64,000 nt of DNA, taken from the NCBI RefSeq assembly GCF_900637555.1, contig NZ_LR134378.1:2180001-2244000 (forward strand), read 5' to 3'. The stretch's first letter is position 1; each line of letters starts with the position of its first letter. The notes under the pieces are model-generated. The model was not told the DNA's origin. It was given only the letters and a program-made list of their open reading frames with translations, and ran no database searches. Source of the stretch: Lautropia mirabilis (lineage in GTDB: Bacteria > Pseudomonadota > Gammaproteobacteria > Burkholderiales > Burkholderiaceae_E). Positions 18,101-28,530 of the stretch are shown here, in pieces. Both the position numbers and the translations under genes were made by a program.

Positions 18101-19861
18101 TCAGGCGGGTGGCGTCGGGAGGCCGGTGGCCTCGTCCAGCAGGACCTGGTCGATCTGCAGGGACACGGCATCACGTCCGCGGTAGTCGTCGCGCTGGATC
18201 CGGTAGGACAACAGCGCTTCGGGGGGCAGCGCTTCGGTGCGGCCGAAGAAGATGGCCGACATGCGCACGCCGGGGTCGTCGGCCGGGCTCAGTTCCAGCT
18301 TCAGGTGGCGGTTGTTGATGAGCCGCTGGGTCCGGATATTGAAACGTCCAGAAAAGAGCGGCGGCGGAAAGCCCTGCCCCCAGACCTGGGTATCCAGCAG
18401 CTCCAGCGTGCCGATATGGATGGCATCGGCAGGCAGTGCGCCGTCGGTGGTCACGTCGCGCTCGAAGCAGTCGTCCCGGGCCAGGGTGCGCACGGCGTCT
18501 TCCAGGGCCTGGCGAAAGTCGTCCAGCCGGTCGGCCGGCAGCGTCAGGCCCGCCGCCATGGCGTGGCCACCGAACTTCACCAGCATGCCCGGGTGACGCT
18601 TGTCCACCAGGTCGAGCACGTCGCGCAGATGCACGCCCGCAATCGAGCGGCCCGAGCCGCGCAGCATGCCGTCCTGGTCAGGGGCCAGCGCAATGGTGGG
18701 CCGGTGGTAGCGCTCCTTGATGCGCGAGGCCACGAGGCCGATGACGCCGTGGTGCCAGTTGTCGTCATGGATGACCAGCGTGCGGGCGTCGGCAGCCGGT
18801 TCACCGATCAGCGCCAGCGCTTCTTCGCGCATGTTGCTTTCCAGGTCGCGTCGCTGCTGGTTGATCTGGTCCAGCTCGGTGGCCAGCTGGGTGGCGCGGG
18901 CCAGGTCGGTGGCCAGCAGGCATTCCACGCCGATCGACATGTCGGCCAGTCGGCCGGCGGCATTGATGCGCGGGCCGATGGCAAAACCCAGGTCGGTAGC
19001 GGCCAGCGTGTGGGCGCTGCGGCGGGCCACCTGCAACAAGGCAGCGATGCCGGGGCGGGCTCTTCCGGCACGAATGCGCGCGAGCCCCGCGTTGACGATG
19101 ACGCGGTTGTTGTGGGAGAGCGGCACCACGTCGGCCACGGTGCCCAGCGCTGCCAGGTCCATGAGCGGCGACAACGACGGCGGCGGCCCGTCGAAGCGCC
19201 CCAGCTGGCGGCGGTGACTGCGCAGCGCGATCAGCACATAGAGCATGACGCCTACACCGGCCAGGTTCTTGTCCGGGAAGGGGCAGCCGGGCTGGTTGGG
19301 GTTGACGATGGCCAGCGCGGCCGGCAGCGTCTCGGCCGGCAGGTGGTGGTCGGTGACGATGACAGGCAGGCCGAGGCTGTTGGCATGTTCGACACCGGCG
19401 ACCGAGGCGATGCCGTTGTCGACGGTGAGCAGCAGGGCTGGCCGGCCCAGACGCGGGTGCACCAGCGCGGCATCCACCACTTCCGGGGTGAGGCCATAGC
19501 CGTTCTCGAAGCGGTTGGGCACCAGGTAGTCGATGGTGGCGCCCATCATCCGAAGGCCTTGCACCGCAATGGCGATGGCCGTGGCGCCGTCGCAGTCGTA
19601 GTCGCCCACCACCAGGATCGGCTCCTGGTCGTCGATGGCACGCGACAGCCGGGCCACGGCTTCGGGCAGACCCCGCATCGTGTCAGGCGGCAACAGGCCG
19701 GCCAGGTCCAGCCGGATCTCGTCCGGATGGCGGATGCCGCGGGCAGCCAGCAGTCGGGCCAGCAGCGGATCGACACCGGCCTGCAGCAGCGTCTGGCGGG
19801 CGCGCAGGTCAACCGGGCGGGTGTGCAGCCGAAGGGTGGAAGCGGAAGACTGGGGCGTCAT
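18101..19861 (-). CDS. recJ: Single-stranded-DNA-specific 5'-3' exonuclease RecJ
   Basis: DHH-family nuclease used in RecFOR recombination and mismatch repair. Metal-binding motifs are DYDCDGATA (residues 87-95), TVDNGIAS and VTDHHLP (around 145-170), then the DHHA1 motif GGHAMAAGLT; a C-terminal OB-type domain follows. The start MTPQSSASTLRL at 19861 gives 586 residues (E. coli 577). Its ATG overlaps the stop of the upstream RpfE-like gene (ATGA), so the two are translationally coupled. Confidence 0.97.
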   Translation of the reverse strand: MTPQSSASTLRLHTRPVDLRARQTLLQAGVDPLLARLLAARGIRHPDEIRLDLAGLLPPDTMRGLPEAVARLSRAIDDQEPILVVGDYDCDGATAIAIAVQGLRMMGATIDYLVPNRFENGYGLTPEVVDAALVHPRLGRPALLLTVDNGIASVAGVEHANSLGLPVIVTDHHLPAETLPAALAIVNPNQPGCPFPDKNLAGVGVMLYVLIALRSHRRQLGRFDGPPPSLSPLMDLAALGTVADVVPLSHNNRVIVNAGLARIRAGRARPGIAALLQVARRSAHTLAATDLGFAIGPRINAAGRLADMSIGVECLLATDLARATQLATELDQINQQRRDLESNMREEALALIGEPAADARTLVIHDDNWHHGVIGLVASRIKERYHRPTIALAPDQDGMLRGSGRSIAGVHLRDVLDLVDKRHPGMLVKFGGHAMAAGLTLPADRLDDFRQALEDAVRTLARDDCFERDVTTDGALPADAIHIGTLELLDTQVWGQGFPPPLFSGRFNIRTQRLINNRHLKLELSPADDPGVRMSAIFFGRTEALPPEALLSYRIQRDDYRGRDAVSLQIDQVLLDEATGLPTPPA

Positions 19862-21186
19862 GGGGCCTCGTCGCGGAAGAGGGAATCCAGGGGATCGGCA
19901 GAGGGCGTGCCCTGAGAAGCAGTGCCGTTCCGGCCGCCGGCATGCCCCAGGGGATCGCGTGAACGACCCCGCCATGCCCGCAGGCGGCTGCCCAGGCGAG
20001 CCAGCCAGCCGGGCCGTTCGCCTTCGGCAACGGGCGCTGCCGTGCGTCCTGGGCGTTCCGAGGTCGCATGGGGCGCGGAGCCTGCCATGCCGCGATCGGG
20101 GCTTGCTGCGCCACGGTCTGCTGTGGACCTGGCCGTGGCGCCCGGCTGGGGCATCAGGCCCGCCAGGTGCAGGATCTCGTCGGGCACGTTCGGGGCATGC
20201 AGCCAGTGCAGGCCGTGCTCTCCGGCCAGCAGGCACGCAAAGCCGGCCGGGTCGTCGGAAAACCAGGCATCCAGTGCGGGCAGGGCGTCCAGCCAGGCGG
20301 ACAGGTCCTGCGTCAGCCGGGCCATCAGAAAGCGCTCGTCCACCACCAGACCTCGGGCCAGCAGGTCGCGCATGGCGTCGATGGCCGGGGAATGGGCCGG
20401 GCCGCTGGGCCAGATGGCGTTGACAGGCAGATCCTGCGGCTCGTTCAGCGTCAGCAGGTTCCAGCTCATCTGCACTTCATTCAGCAGACGCAGGAAGCGT
20501 TTCGCATCCGGCCCTTGTGGCATCAGCACGTCGATGTGCGACTCGCCCACCGCCTCGATCGGCGTGCAGGAAAGCTGCCAGCCGGCGGTACCGGTCCGTG
20601 GGTGCAGCAGCCAGCGGGCCGGCGTCTGCATCTCGATGTCCAGCCCTTCGTCGGCCAGCAACGGCGCGATGGCCTGGATCATCCGCTCCGCCATGGCGGT
20701 ATCCACCGCCCGTTGCGGGGTGGGGTCCAGCATCATCCGGTCCGTGGTCAGCCGGAAGGTGACGGGTTGCAGCAGCCAGCTGGGCGTTGCGGTCGCGGAT
20801 GGCGCGTCAGCCGATGTCTGCAGGGCTGCTGACGCTGCCGGGGCACGGCCTGTCGGGACGGAAGCCTGCGCTGTAGCGAAGGCGCGCACGGCGGCGACGG
20901 CACCGGCCGGTACCGAAGACGCCATCAGCGCCGGATGCCCGCGCAGCCAGCGGTCATGGGCCCAGTCGCTGTCGGCTGGTGCGCTCAAGGGCAGTGTCCG
21001 CAGGCGCAACCGTCCTTCGGCCAGGGCCTGGCGGATGCCGGGCAGCTGGTTGTGCAGCAGGCCGCCCCCCAGCCAGTGGGTGGGCAGCAGGGCGCCGGGC
21101 AGCAGGCGCAGCCGCGGGCGTTCAATGGTGGAAGTCTTCTCGACACCCCCCGGTGCCGGGGTGATGGAGGGCAGTGTGGCGTTCAC
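19858..21186 (-). CDS. RpfE / phosphoglycerate-mutase-like conserved protein
   Basis: It belongs to the poorly characterised family found beside recJ in beta- and gammaproteobacteria (Xanthomonas RpfE; often annotated as cofactor-independent phosphoglycerate mutase). The family core is visible: RFLRLLNEVQMSWNLL followed by LPVNAIWPSG, and an N-terminal LLPGALLPTHW. The usual motif VNxLWFWG has become VNAIWPSG. I choose GTG 21186 as the start (442 residues); the frame continues to 21378 but would overlap lolC. There is a low-complexity Ala/Ser/Thr insert around residues 100-140 and a basic C-terminal tail. Enzymatic activity is not shown by the sequence. Confidence 0.7.
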   Translation of the reverse strand: MNATLPSITPAPGGVEKTSTIERPRLRLLPGALLPTHWLGGGLLHNQLPGIRQALAEGRLRLRTLPLSAPADSDWAHDRWLRGHPALMASSVPAGAVAAVRAFATAQASVPTGRAPAASAALQTSADAPSATATPSWLLQPVTFRLTTDRMMLDPTPQRAVDTAMAERMIQAIAPLLADEGLDIEMQTPARWLLHPRTGTAGWQLSCTPIEAVGESHIDVLMPQGPDAKRFLRLLNEVQMSWNLLTLNEPQDLPVNAIWPSGPAHSPAIDAMRDLLARGLVVDERFLMARLTQDLSAWLDALPALDAWFSDDPAGFACLLAGEHGLHWLHAPNVPDEILHLAGLMPQPGATARSTADRGAASPDRGMAGSAPHATSERPGRTAAPVAEGERPGWLARLGSRLRAWRGRSRDPLGHAGGRNGTASQGTPSADPLDSLFRDEAP

Positions 21187-21317
21187 GCCGCTATTGTAGG
21201 GGCATCGCTGGCTGGCCTTGTGCGTGCACCCCGGCCGGGACGTGGTGCCCGGGTGCGGAAGCGCCAGCTGTGGCAAACTGCCAGTCCCGGTCTCCTGGAA
21301 GGCCGGGGCGGGACTGA

Positions 21318-22618
21318 ATGTCTGCCCACGCCTTCCAGGTCCCCCCGTTTCATTCCGGAGTTTCCCCGTTGCTTTCACCCTTTGAATGGTTCGTCGGCCT
21401 GCGCTACACCCGAAGTGGCAAGCGCGCAGGCAAGAAGAACGGCTTCATCTCCTTCATTTCGACGTTGTCGGTGGCCGGCATTGCGCTGGGCGTGGCGGCA
21501 CTCATCATTGTCATGTCGGTGATGAACGGCTTCCAGAAGGAAGTCCGCGACCGGATGCTGTCGGTGCTCTCGCATGTGGAGGTCTACCACGTCGATGGTC
21601 CGCTGAACTGGCAGCCGCTGGCCGAGAAGCTGCGTGGCCACGACCACGTCACGGGGGCCGCACCCTTCGTGTCCGGGCAGGTCGTCATTTCCCGTAACCA
21701 GACGGTGCGCGGTGCACTGGTGCGCGGCATCGTGCCGGCCATTGAGCCGCAGGTTTCCGACATGGCGGGGCAGGTGGTCGAAGGCAGCCTGTCCGCGCTC
21801 ACGCCAGGCAGCTTCGGCATCGTCATCGGGCGTGTGCTGGCCAACCAGCTGGGCCTGATTGAGGGCGATCGACTGGCGCTGATCGCACCGCAGGGCACGG
21901 TCAGCCCGGCCGGTGTGGTGCCGCGGATGAAGCAGTTCACCGTGCGCGGCATCTTCGAGTCCGGCCACTATGAGTACGACAGCACGCTGATCCTGGCCAA
22001 CCTGGACGACGCCGCCACCTTCTTCCGCACCGGTGGCGCCATGGGCCTGCGGCTGCGGCTGGACGACATGCAGCGGGCTCCCGAGATCGGCCAGCAGCTG
22101 GGTGCCGAGCTGGGGGACGGCTACCAGGTACGTGACTGGTCGCTGGAGAACCGGGTGTGGTTTGCGGCCGTGCAGGTGGAAAAGCGCATGATGTTCATCA
22201 TCCTGGCGCTGATCATCGCGGTGGCCGCGTTCAACCTGGTGTCCATGCTGGTGATGACCGTGACCGACAAGCGAGCCGACATCGCCATCCTGCGCACGCT
22301 GGGCGCCTCGTCGCGCTCCATCCTGTCCATCTTCATGGTGCAGGGCTCACTGGTGGGCCTGCTGGGCACCTTCACCGGGGTGGCGCTGGGCGTGCTGGTC
22401 TCGCTCAACCTCGGTCCGGTGGTGGGCGCCTTCGAGCAGATGCTCGGGGTGCGGCTGCTGCCGCCGGGCATCTATGTCATTTCCGAACTGCCCAGTGACC
22501 TGCGTCTGGAGGACGTGAGCTGGGTGGCCCTGATCTCCTGTGTGCTGGCGCTGCTGGCCACCATCTATCCCAGCCTGCGGGCTGCCGCCGTGCGTCCTGC
22601 CGAGGCCCTTCGCTACGA

Positions 22619-22622
<4 letters not shown>
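21318..22622 (+). CDS. lolC: Lipoprotein-releasing ABC transporter permease LolC
   Basis: Inner-membrane subunit that extracts outer-membrane lipoproteins and hands them to LolA. There is a first transmembrane helix near residue 50 ([23 protein letters not shown]), a large periplasmic domain to ~290, and three C-terminal helices; the ending [18 protein letters not shown] is typical. Length 434 residues. The ATG at 21318 lacks a good ribosome site; TTG 21369 ([15 protein letters not shown]) has GGAG nine bases upstream and is closer to family N-termini, so it may be the real start. Confidence 0.95.
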
Positions 22623-23431
<809 letters not shown>

Positions 23432-23443
23432 CGGAGGCGGGCG

Positions 23444-24259
23444 GTGCTGATCGATACCCACTGTCACCTGGATGCGCCCGAGTTCGACGAAGACCGCGAC
23501 GCCGTCATCGCCGCGGCCCGTCAGGCGGGTCTGGGTGCCATCGTCGTGCCGGCCGTGTTCCGCCGCAACTGGGACACGGTGCAGGCGCTGGCCGAGCGTG
23601 AAGCCGATGTCTGGTTCGCCCTGGGGCTGCATCCGCTCTATGTGAATGATGCCGGTCCCGAGGACCTGGAGCACCTGCGCCAGCGCGTCATGGCCGTGCG
23701 GGACCACCCGCGCTTTGTCGGCATCGGCGAGATCGGGCTGGACTACTTCGTGCCCGGTCTCGATCCCGCACGCCAGCAGACGGTGTTCGAGGCGCAGGTA
23801 CGGCTGGCAGCCGAGTTCGGATTGCCCGTCATCCTGCATACCCGTCGCTCGGTCGATGCCGTCACCAAGCAGCTGCGACGCTTCCGCCCCCCCAGTGGCA
23901 TTGCCCATGCCTTCAACGGCAGCCCGCAGCAGGCCCAGCATCTCATCGGTCTGGGCATGGCCATCGGCTTCGGTGGGGCCATGACCTTCGATCGCGCCCG
24001 CAACATCCGCCGCCTGGCCGCCAGCCTGCCGGCCGAAAGCCTGGTGCTGGAGACCGATGCACCCGACATCTCGCCCGCCTGGGTCCATCCGGGGCGCAAC
24101 CAGCCGGCCGAGCTGGCGCGCATCGCCCAGGTGCTGGCAGAACTGCGCGGGCTCTCATTGGAGGCCGTGGCAGAACTCACTACCGCCAATGCCGCGCGGG
24201 TGCTGCCGGCACTGCGAGCGCCCGGGACGGAAACATCGGCCGACATCGGATCGGACTGA
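23444..24259 (+). CDS. TatD-family metal-dependent hydrolase
   Basis: TIM-barrel metal-dependent DNase family. Metal ligands are visible as DTHCHLD at the N-terminus, the E in GEIGLDY, H in ILHTRR, H in IAHAFNG and D in LETDAPD. The GTG start has GGAGG seven bases upstream. It lies 12 bases after lolD, and in Burkholderiales the lol genes are commonly followed by this gene. A 7-base-pair hairpin, TGAGGCC/GGCCTCA, includes the stop codon (24257-24275). Which TatD paralogue (TatD, YcfH, YjjV) this is cannot be decided from sequence alone. Confidence 0.93.
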   Translation: MLIDTHCHLDAPEFDEDRDAVIAAARQAGLGAIVVPAVFRRNWDTVQALAEREADVWFALGLHPLYVNDAGPEDLEHLRQRVMAVRDHPRFVGIGEIGLDYFVPGLDPARQQTVFEAQVRLAAEFGLPVILHTRRSVDAVTKQLRRFRPPSGIAHAFNGSPQQAQHLIGLGMAIGFGGAMTFDRARNIRRLAASLPAESLVLETDAPDISPAWVHPGRNQPAELARIAQVLAELRGLSLEAVAELTTANAARVLPALRAPGTETSADIGSD

Positions 24260-24638
24260 GGCCGACCTGGCCTCAACGCGTCGTCACCACACCGGGCGTC
24301 GAAAAACCGGACATCGATCTGATGACAAATCGACAGGAACGCGAACAACCTGCTCGACAGACCGGATGAGCGGGGTGCGAGTCTTCTGTCTGCCCGATCC
24401 AGCCATGATGCCGCCTGTCGGCTGATTTCCGCCGCCCGTGTCGGTCAAACACGAAAAACCAGCGTTACTTTCGTCACAGCTGCCTTTCCCTGCCGCTCAT
24501 AAGATGCCCGTTGATTACGCGACCGGCATGTGCCTGTCCATGCATGGCCAGGCCACCGATTCGGCCCCGTGCTTCACGGCAGTGCCGCGCCGGTCCTCCT
24601 CCTTTTGACGGCAGTATCCTGATTCCAGAGGCAAGCTC
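24260..24638. other. Intergenic region tatD - DUF1631 gene
   Basis: About 380 bases without a supportable gene. It begins with the second half of a perfect 7-bp stem around the tatD stop (24257-24275, no T-run). I see no clear promoter pair; short open frames here look like shadows. Confidence 0.4.
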
Positions 24639-27230
24639 GTGTCCTCCAGCATCGATCCATCCCTGTATCCGCGACTGCATGAAACCATGGCAGATCGCTT
24701 CGGTACCGTGGTCTTCAAGCTCCTGCCCGACATTGCCGACGCGCTGCTGACGCACGCAGCCGACGGGCTGGACACCAACGTCGCGGCCAAGCTGACCGAC
24801 ACCGCACGACGGTTGCGGGAAGAAGCCGCCGTTCGGGCCGAGATCGCCCTTGAGAACTTCGTGGGCCTGGACCTGAACGGTCTGGCCGAAGAGTCCTCGC
24901 TGCCGTCCACCATCACCGACCTGGGCGTGCCCGAGCCTGCCAGCGATGTCGGCCTGCTGGAACAGATCCTGGCGCGCGAGCTGGCCAACGGCATGCGTTC
25001 GGCATTCGGGGGCTCCTACCTGTATTATCTGCGCCGCCTGGAGAGCCTGGCACAGATCCAGCTGCGTGACGACCAGCACCCGCTGGGAGCCCGCGCGCTG
25101 GCCATGGCCTTCATCCTCGCGCTGGAACCCTTCACCCACCTGCAGCCCATCTCGCTGCACCTGCGGCCCATCATCCTGTCGCAGGCTGTCTTCCCGCTGG
25201 CCCGGCTGCTGGCTGATTGCGATGCCGAGCTGCGCCGCAGCGGTGTGCTGGCAGCACAACAGGCCGCCAGTCTGCAGCTGTCCATGGGGGGGCAAAAGGG
25301 TGGGGAGCATCGGGAAGGCGCCCTTGTTTCGACTCAAACCCAACACGCAGAACCCTATACTGGTATCTTTCCAACCGAAGATCTCAGAAACAGCTTCGTC
25401 AAACACGCCTCTCACCAGGTACTGAACGACATTCGCGCCTCTGCCGTCATGGCCGCCAATCCCCTGTCGACCAGGCATCCCCGCCTGGCTGCCCACCGCA
25501 ACGCAACGCGCCTCCCGCAAGTCGAGGAGATCGAGCGCGATGCCGTCGCGTTTGCGCAACAGCATCAGGTGGCCCCGTTCAGCCAGGAGGCCCGTACCCG
25601 CTTCTTCCAGAAGATCCGCCAGCAGATCATCGCGGCCGGGGGCGACACCGCGGTGCTGGCCGTCATCGATCTGGTGGGCACGCTGTTCGACTACGCCACC
25701 GCTGACAAGCGCCTGCCCGAGGGGGCACGCATCCTGCTCTGGCGCCTGCAGGTGCCCGCCATCACGCTGGCCAGCCTCGATGCCGGCTACCTCAGCGACG
25801 ACTCCCGCTCGGTGCGCCGCCTCATCGAACAGCTGGCCGCCATTGCCGTCAGCTATCCGGATGAGATGCGGCCCGACAAGCCGCTCTACCAGCGCCTGCA
25901 GACCATCGTGCGTGCGGTCGAGATCGTGGCTCACGCCTTCCACATCCGCAGCCAGGTGCTCACGGCCCAGGTCGACCACGAGTACCAGCGCGCCACGGAC
26001 GGCATGCGTCGACTGCTCTCGAGCCTGTCGCGTAGCCGTCGCAGCTCCACCCGCCAGCAGCGGCGCCAGCGCAATCGGCGCGACTTTGCCCATCGTCCGT
26101 CGGCGGCCCGCGAGAAGACCGTCTCCGAGGACATCCGCCGGTTGCTGGACCATCGCCTGGGCAGCAGCCGGGTGCCGGCCTCGGTGCGCACCTTCCTGTA
26201 CGACGTGTGGCTGCGCCACCTGCGCACGGCCGTGCTGCGCGACGGCACCGACAGCCAGTCCTATCGTCTGGCCCTGAAAGTGGTGGACGATCTGCTCTGG
26301 ACGCTGGGCCAGGAAGGCGCGGATCCCCATGCCCGTGCCGAGCTGGTGCAGAGCATCCCGCCGATGCTGAACATGCTCACCATCGGCATCCGCGAAGTGG
26401 GCGCACGGCCCGAGAGCTTCCGCACCTTCTTCGACGAGATCTTCATCATCCACCTGCGCCGCATGCAGGGCGAAGAAGGCTCGGCGGTCACCCTCATTGC
26501 ACGCGAGGCCGAATCTCCCACGCCGGAGGTGGCACTGGCTTCAGGCGCGATGGACGCTTCCCAGGCGCACGCCCAGGCCGCTGGCACGGTTCAGGCGTCC
26601 GCCAACGTGGGGGCAGCGTCGGCTGGTGGCCAGGAGCGCGGGGCAGGGCATGTGGCAGTGCTGGATGCCCGGCAGGCCGAAACCGCCCGGCACCACTATG
26701 CCCCCCGGCCTGCCTTTGACAAGGCTGAGCCTGATGCCTGGCGCCAGGCACCGCGTCCCACGCCGGTCGAGGACTATTCCTCGCAACCGTACACGACCAT
26801 CCTGCACCCGTCGCAGCCGGCTTCCGTGCCGTCCATGCCGGCGCCTGCTGCACAGCCGGCCCATCAGGGCATGCCGCCGGCAACCTCCACCACGGTGCCG
26901 CGGACCCTCACGGCGCATGACCCGATCAGTGCGGCGGCTGCCCGCGAAAAGCTTCAGGCCCTCATCCGCAGCACCCGCATGGATGACCTGCCCAACGCGC
27001 CGCGCCGTTTCAACCTGCCGGTCGAGCGCTTTGCCGCCGCCATGCAGCCGGGGCGGTGGCTGGAGCTGATCAGCCGCAGTGGCCGGGTGGACTACGCCAA
27101 GGTGGTGTGGCTGAATGAGCGTCGCACCATGGCGCTGCTCCTGCTGGCCCCGGGCCAGCGCATCATGACGCGCGAGGTTGCCTCGCTGGTCAAGCGGGCC
27201 CGTCAGGGGCGGCTGTACTTCGTCTGGTAA
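24639..27230 (+). CDS. DUF1631 domain protein of unknown function
   Basis: Large (863 residues) cytosolic protein of the DUF1631 family, common in beta- and gammaproteobacteria and sometimes mis-named thymidine phosphorylase. The GTG start at 24639 has AGAGG eight bases upstream. The N-terminal half is helical; a basic Arg/Ser/Gln-rich patch lies at about residues 455-490; then comes a low-complexity Ala/Pro linker around 640-760. The last ~90 residues (MDDLPNAPRRFNLPVERFAAAMQ, ending RLYFVW) form a compact conserved C-terminal domain. There is no catalytic motif I can name. Confidence 0.75.
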   Translation: MSSSIDPSLYPRLHETMADRFGTVVFKLLPDIADALLTHAADGLDTNVAAKLTDTARRLREEAAVRAEIALENFVGLDLNGLAEESSLPSTITDLGVPEPASDVGLLEQILARELANGMRSAFGGSYLYYLRRLESLAQIQLRDDQHPLGARALAMAFILALEPFTHLQPISLHLRPIILSQAVFPLARLLADCDAELRRSGVLAAQQAASLQLSMGGQKGGEHREGALVSTQTQHAEPYTGIFPTEDLRNSFVKHASHQVLNDIRASAVMAANPLSTRHPRLAAHRNATRLPQVEEIERDAVAFAQQHQVAPFSQEARTRFFQKIRQQIIAAGGDTAVLAVIDLVGTLFDYATADKRLPEGARILLWRLQVPAITLASLDAGYLSDDSRSVRRLIEQLAAIAVSYPDEMRPDKPLYQRLQTIVRAVEIVAHAFHIRSQVLTAQVDHEYQRATDGMRRLLSSLSRSRRSSTRQQRRQRNRRDFAHRPSAAREKTVSEDIRRLLDHRLGSSRVPASVRTFLYDVWLRHLRTAVLRDGTDSQSYRLALKVVDDLLWTLGQEGADPHARAELVQSIPPMLNMLTIGIREVGARPESFRTFFDEIFIIHLRRMQGEEGSAVTLIAREAESPTPEVALASGAMDASQAHAQAAGTVQASANVGAASAGGQERGAGHVAVLDARQAETARHHYAPRPAFDKAEPDAWRQAPRPTPVEDYSSQPYTTILHPSQPASVPSMPAPAAQPAHQGMPPATSTTVPRTLTAHDPISAAAAREKLQALIRSTRMDDLPNAPRRFNLPVERFAAAMQPGRWLELISRSGRVDYAKVVWLNERRTMALLLLAPGQRIMTREVASLVKRARQGRLYFVW

Positions 27231-27466
27231 GCACAGGCAAAAGCACCATGGCACTTCTGAACCGAGGGATCCCGTCGAAAGGCGGGATCGGGCAGGTGCG
27301 CACGCCTGTCCAAGGGCGCACATCGGCAGGACTCCTTCTGGGAGGCGCTCTGGAAGGGGCGGATGCCGTGGCAGCAACGGCGCGGCCTCTGCCGCGTCTG
27401 CTGCAGCCCCGGCAGGCCGTCGAGGCGGACGCGGAAAGCCTGCAAGAAAAATTTTCCGTGGAACGC

Positions 27467-27494
27467 TTGCATTTCATGGAATACCTCTTATAAT
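27467..27494 (+). promoter_or_regulatory. Promoter of tRNA-Val
   Basis: TTGCAT (27467-27472), a 16-base spacer and a perfect TATAAT (27489-27494), 22 bases before the tRNA 5' end. Confidence 0.8.
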
Positions 27495-27516
27495 CGCAGC
27501 TTCACTGCACGACAGC

Positions 27517-27593
27517 AGGCGCGTAGCTCAGTTGGTTAGAGCACCACCTTGACATGGTGGGGGTCGTTGGTTCGAATCCAATCGCGCCTACCA
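27517..27593 (+). tRNA. tRNA-Val (anticodon GAC)
   Basis: A 77-base cloverleaf with acceptor stem AGGCGCG/CGCGCCT, encoded CCA, D-arm AGCTCAGTTGGTTAGAGC, anticodon stem CCACC/GGTGG with loop TTGACAT (anticodon GAC), and T-arm with GGTTCGAATCC. All stems pair. It has its own promoter and a strong terminator, so it is a single-gene transcription unit. Confidence 0.97.
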
Positions 27594-27603
27594 GATACCT
27601 GAA

Positions 27604-27646
27604 ACGGGTTGCAAGCTTTACGCCTGCAACCCGTTTTTCTTTTTTC
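27604..27646 (+). terminator. Intrinsic terminator after tRNA-Val
   Basis: A perfect 10-bp stem, ACGGGTTGCA / TGCAACCCGT, with an 11-base loop is followed by TTTTTCTTTTTT. Confidence 0.92.
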
Positions 27647-27732
27647 GGCCCCCTGTACGCCATGGCCTTTGATCGGCTAGGCCGCGCTGCATCGTTGCAG
27701 GCGTCGACAGTTGGGTGGCCCTTTGCAGCGCA

Positions 27733-27763
27733 TTCACAGATACGGCGCCGGACGTGTTATCAT
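27733..27763 (+). promoter_or_regulatory. Candidate extended -10 promoter for rpmI-rplT
   Basis: TGTTATCAT at 27755-27763 is an extended -10 element (TG-N-TATCAT). A weak -35 TTCACA lies 19 bases upstream at 27733-27738. It is about 100 bases before the rpmI ATG, leaving a leader that could carry L20-dependent control, as is known for the E. coli operon. Confidence 0.45.
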
Positions 27764-27860
27764 CCAAAGCTTACTTCTGAACGTCGGGCGGGTCATGGAA
27801 GTGCCGGCTCTGCCAGCTGGCCACCTCGATCGGGCGCAGAAGCTATCTTGAGAAAAAGTC

Positions 27861-28058
27861 ATGCCCAAGATGAAAACCAAGAAGAGCGCGTCCAAGCGGT
27901 TTCGCGTTCGTCCGGGCGGTACCGTGAAGCGCGGTCAGGCCTACAAGCGTCACATCCTCACGAAGAAGACCACCAAGGTCAAACGCCACCTGCGTGGTGC
28001 GGTTGATGTCCATGAGGCAGATACCCGCAGCATCCACGCGATGATGCCCTACGCCTGA
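27861..28058 (+). CDS. rpmI: 50S ribosomal protein L35
   Basis: Sixty-five residues, [20 protein letters not shown], with the family signature [10 protein letters not shown] and a highly basic composition. It is followed 25 bases later by rplT. In most related genomes infC lies directly upstream; here the preceding gene is a tRNA with its own terminator. Confidence 0.98.
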   Translation: MPKMKTKKSASKRFRVRPGGTVKRGQAYKRHILTKKTTKVKRHLRGAVDVHEADTRSIHAMMPYA

Positions 28059-28083
28059 AACCTGACCGAACCGGAGTACCAAC

Positions 28084-28452
28084 ATGCCACGAGTCAAGAG
28101 AGGGGTTACCGCACGGGCCCGTCACAAGAAAGTCATCGACCAGGCCAAAGGCTATCGCGGTCGTCGCAAGAACGTATACCGCATCGCCAAGGAAGCGGTC
28201 ATGCGGGCTGGGCAATATGCCTACCGTGACCGCCGCAATCGCAAGCGCGTCTTCCGCGCCCTCTGGATCACCCGTATCAACGCCGCCGTGCGAGAGCATG
28301 GCCTGACCTACAGCGTGTTCATGAGCGGTCTGCTGAAGGCCGAGATCGCGCTGGACCGCAAGGTTCTGGCCGAGCTGGCCGTCAACGACAAGCCGGCCTT
28401 CAGCGCCATCGTCGAGCAGGTCAAGTCGACGCTGGGTACCGCTGCGGCCTGA
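28084..28452 (+). CDS. rplT: 50S ribosomal protein L20
   Basis: A 122-residue 23S rRNA-binding protein: [16 protein letters not shown] at the N-terminus and the conserved [17 protein letters not shown] and [15 protein letters not shown]. In E. coli L20 represses its own operon by binding the rpmI leader; whether that applies here needs the leader structure. Confidence 0.98.
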   Translation: MPRVKRGVTARARHKKVIDQAKGYRGRRKNVYRIAKEAVMRAGQYAYRDRRNRKRVFRALWITRINAAVREHGLTYSVFMSGLLKAEIALDRKVLAELAVNDKPAFSAIVEQVKSTLGTAAA

Positions 28453-28530
28453 GGCACTGCGGTTGACCGACACTGCCGGATGTCCTGAGGCCTGAAGACG
28501 AGGGGTATCCGGCACCTTGCCGGGTCACCG

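Noticed and set aside
27248..27493. 81-codon plus-strand frame before tRNA-Val
   Set aside because: It runs through the tRNA promoter and ends at the TATAAT box; no similarity and no good ribosome site.
27647..27860. Searched for infC upstream of rpmI
   Set aside because: The free interval is far too short and no IF3 motifs appear in any frame.
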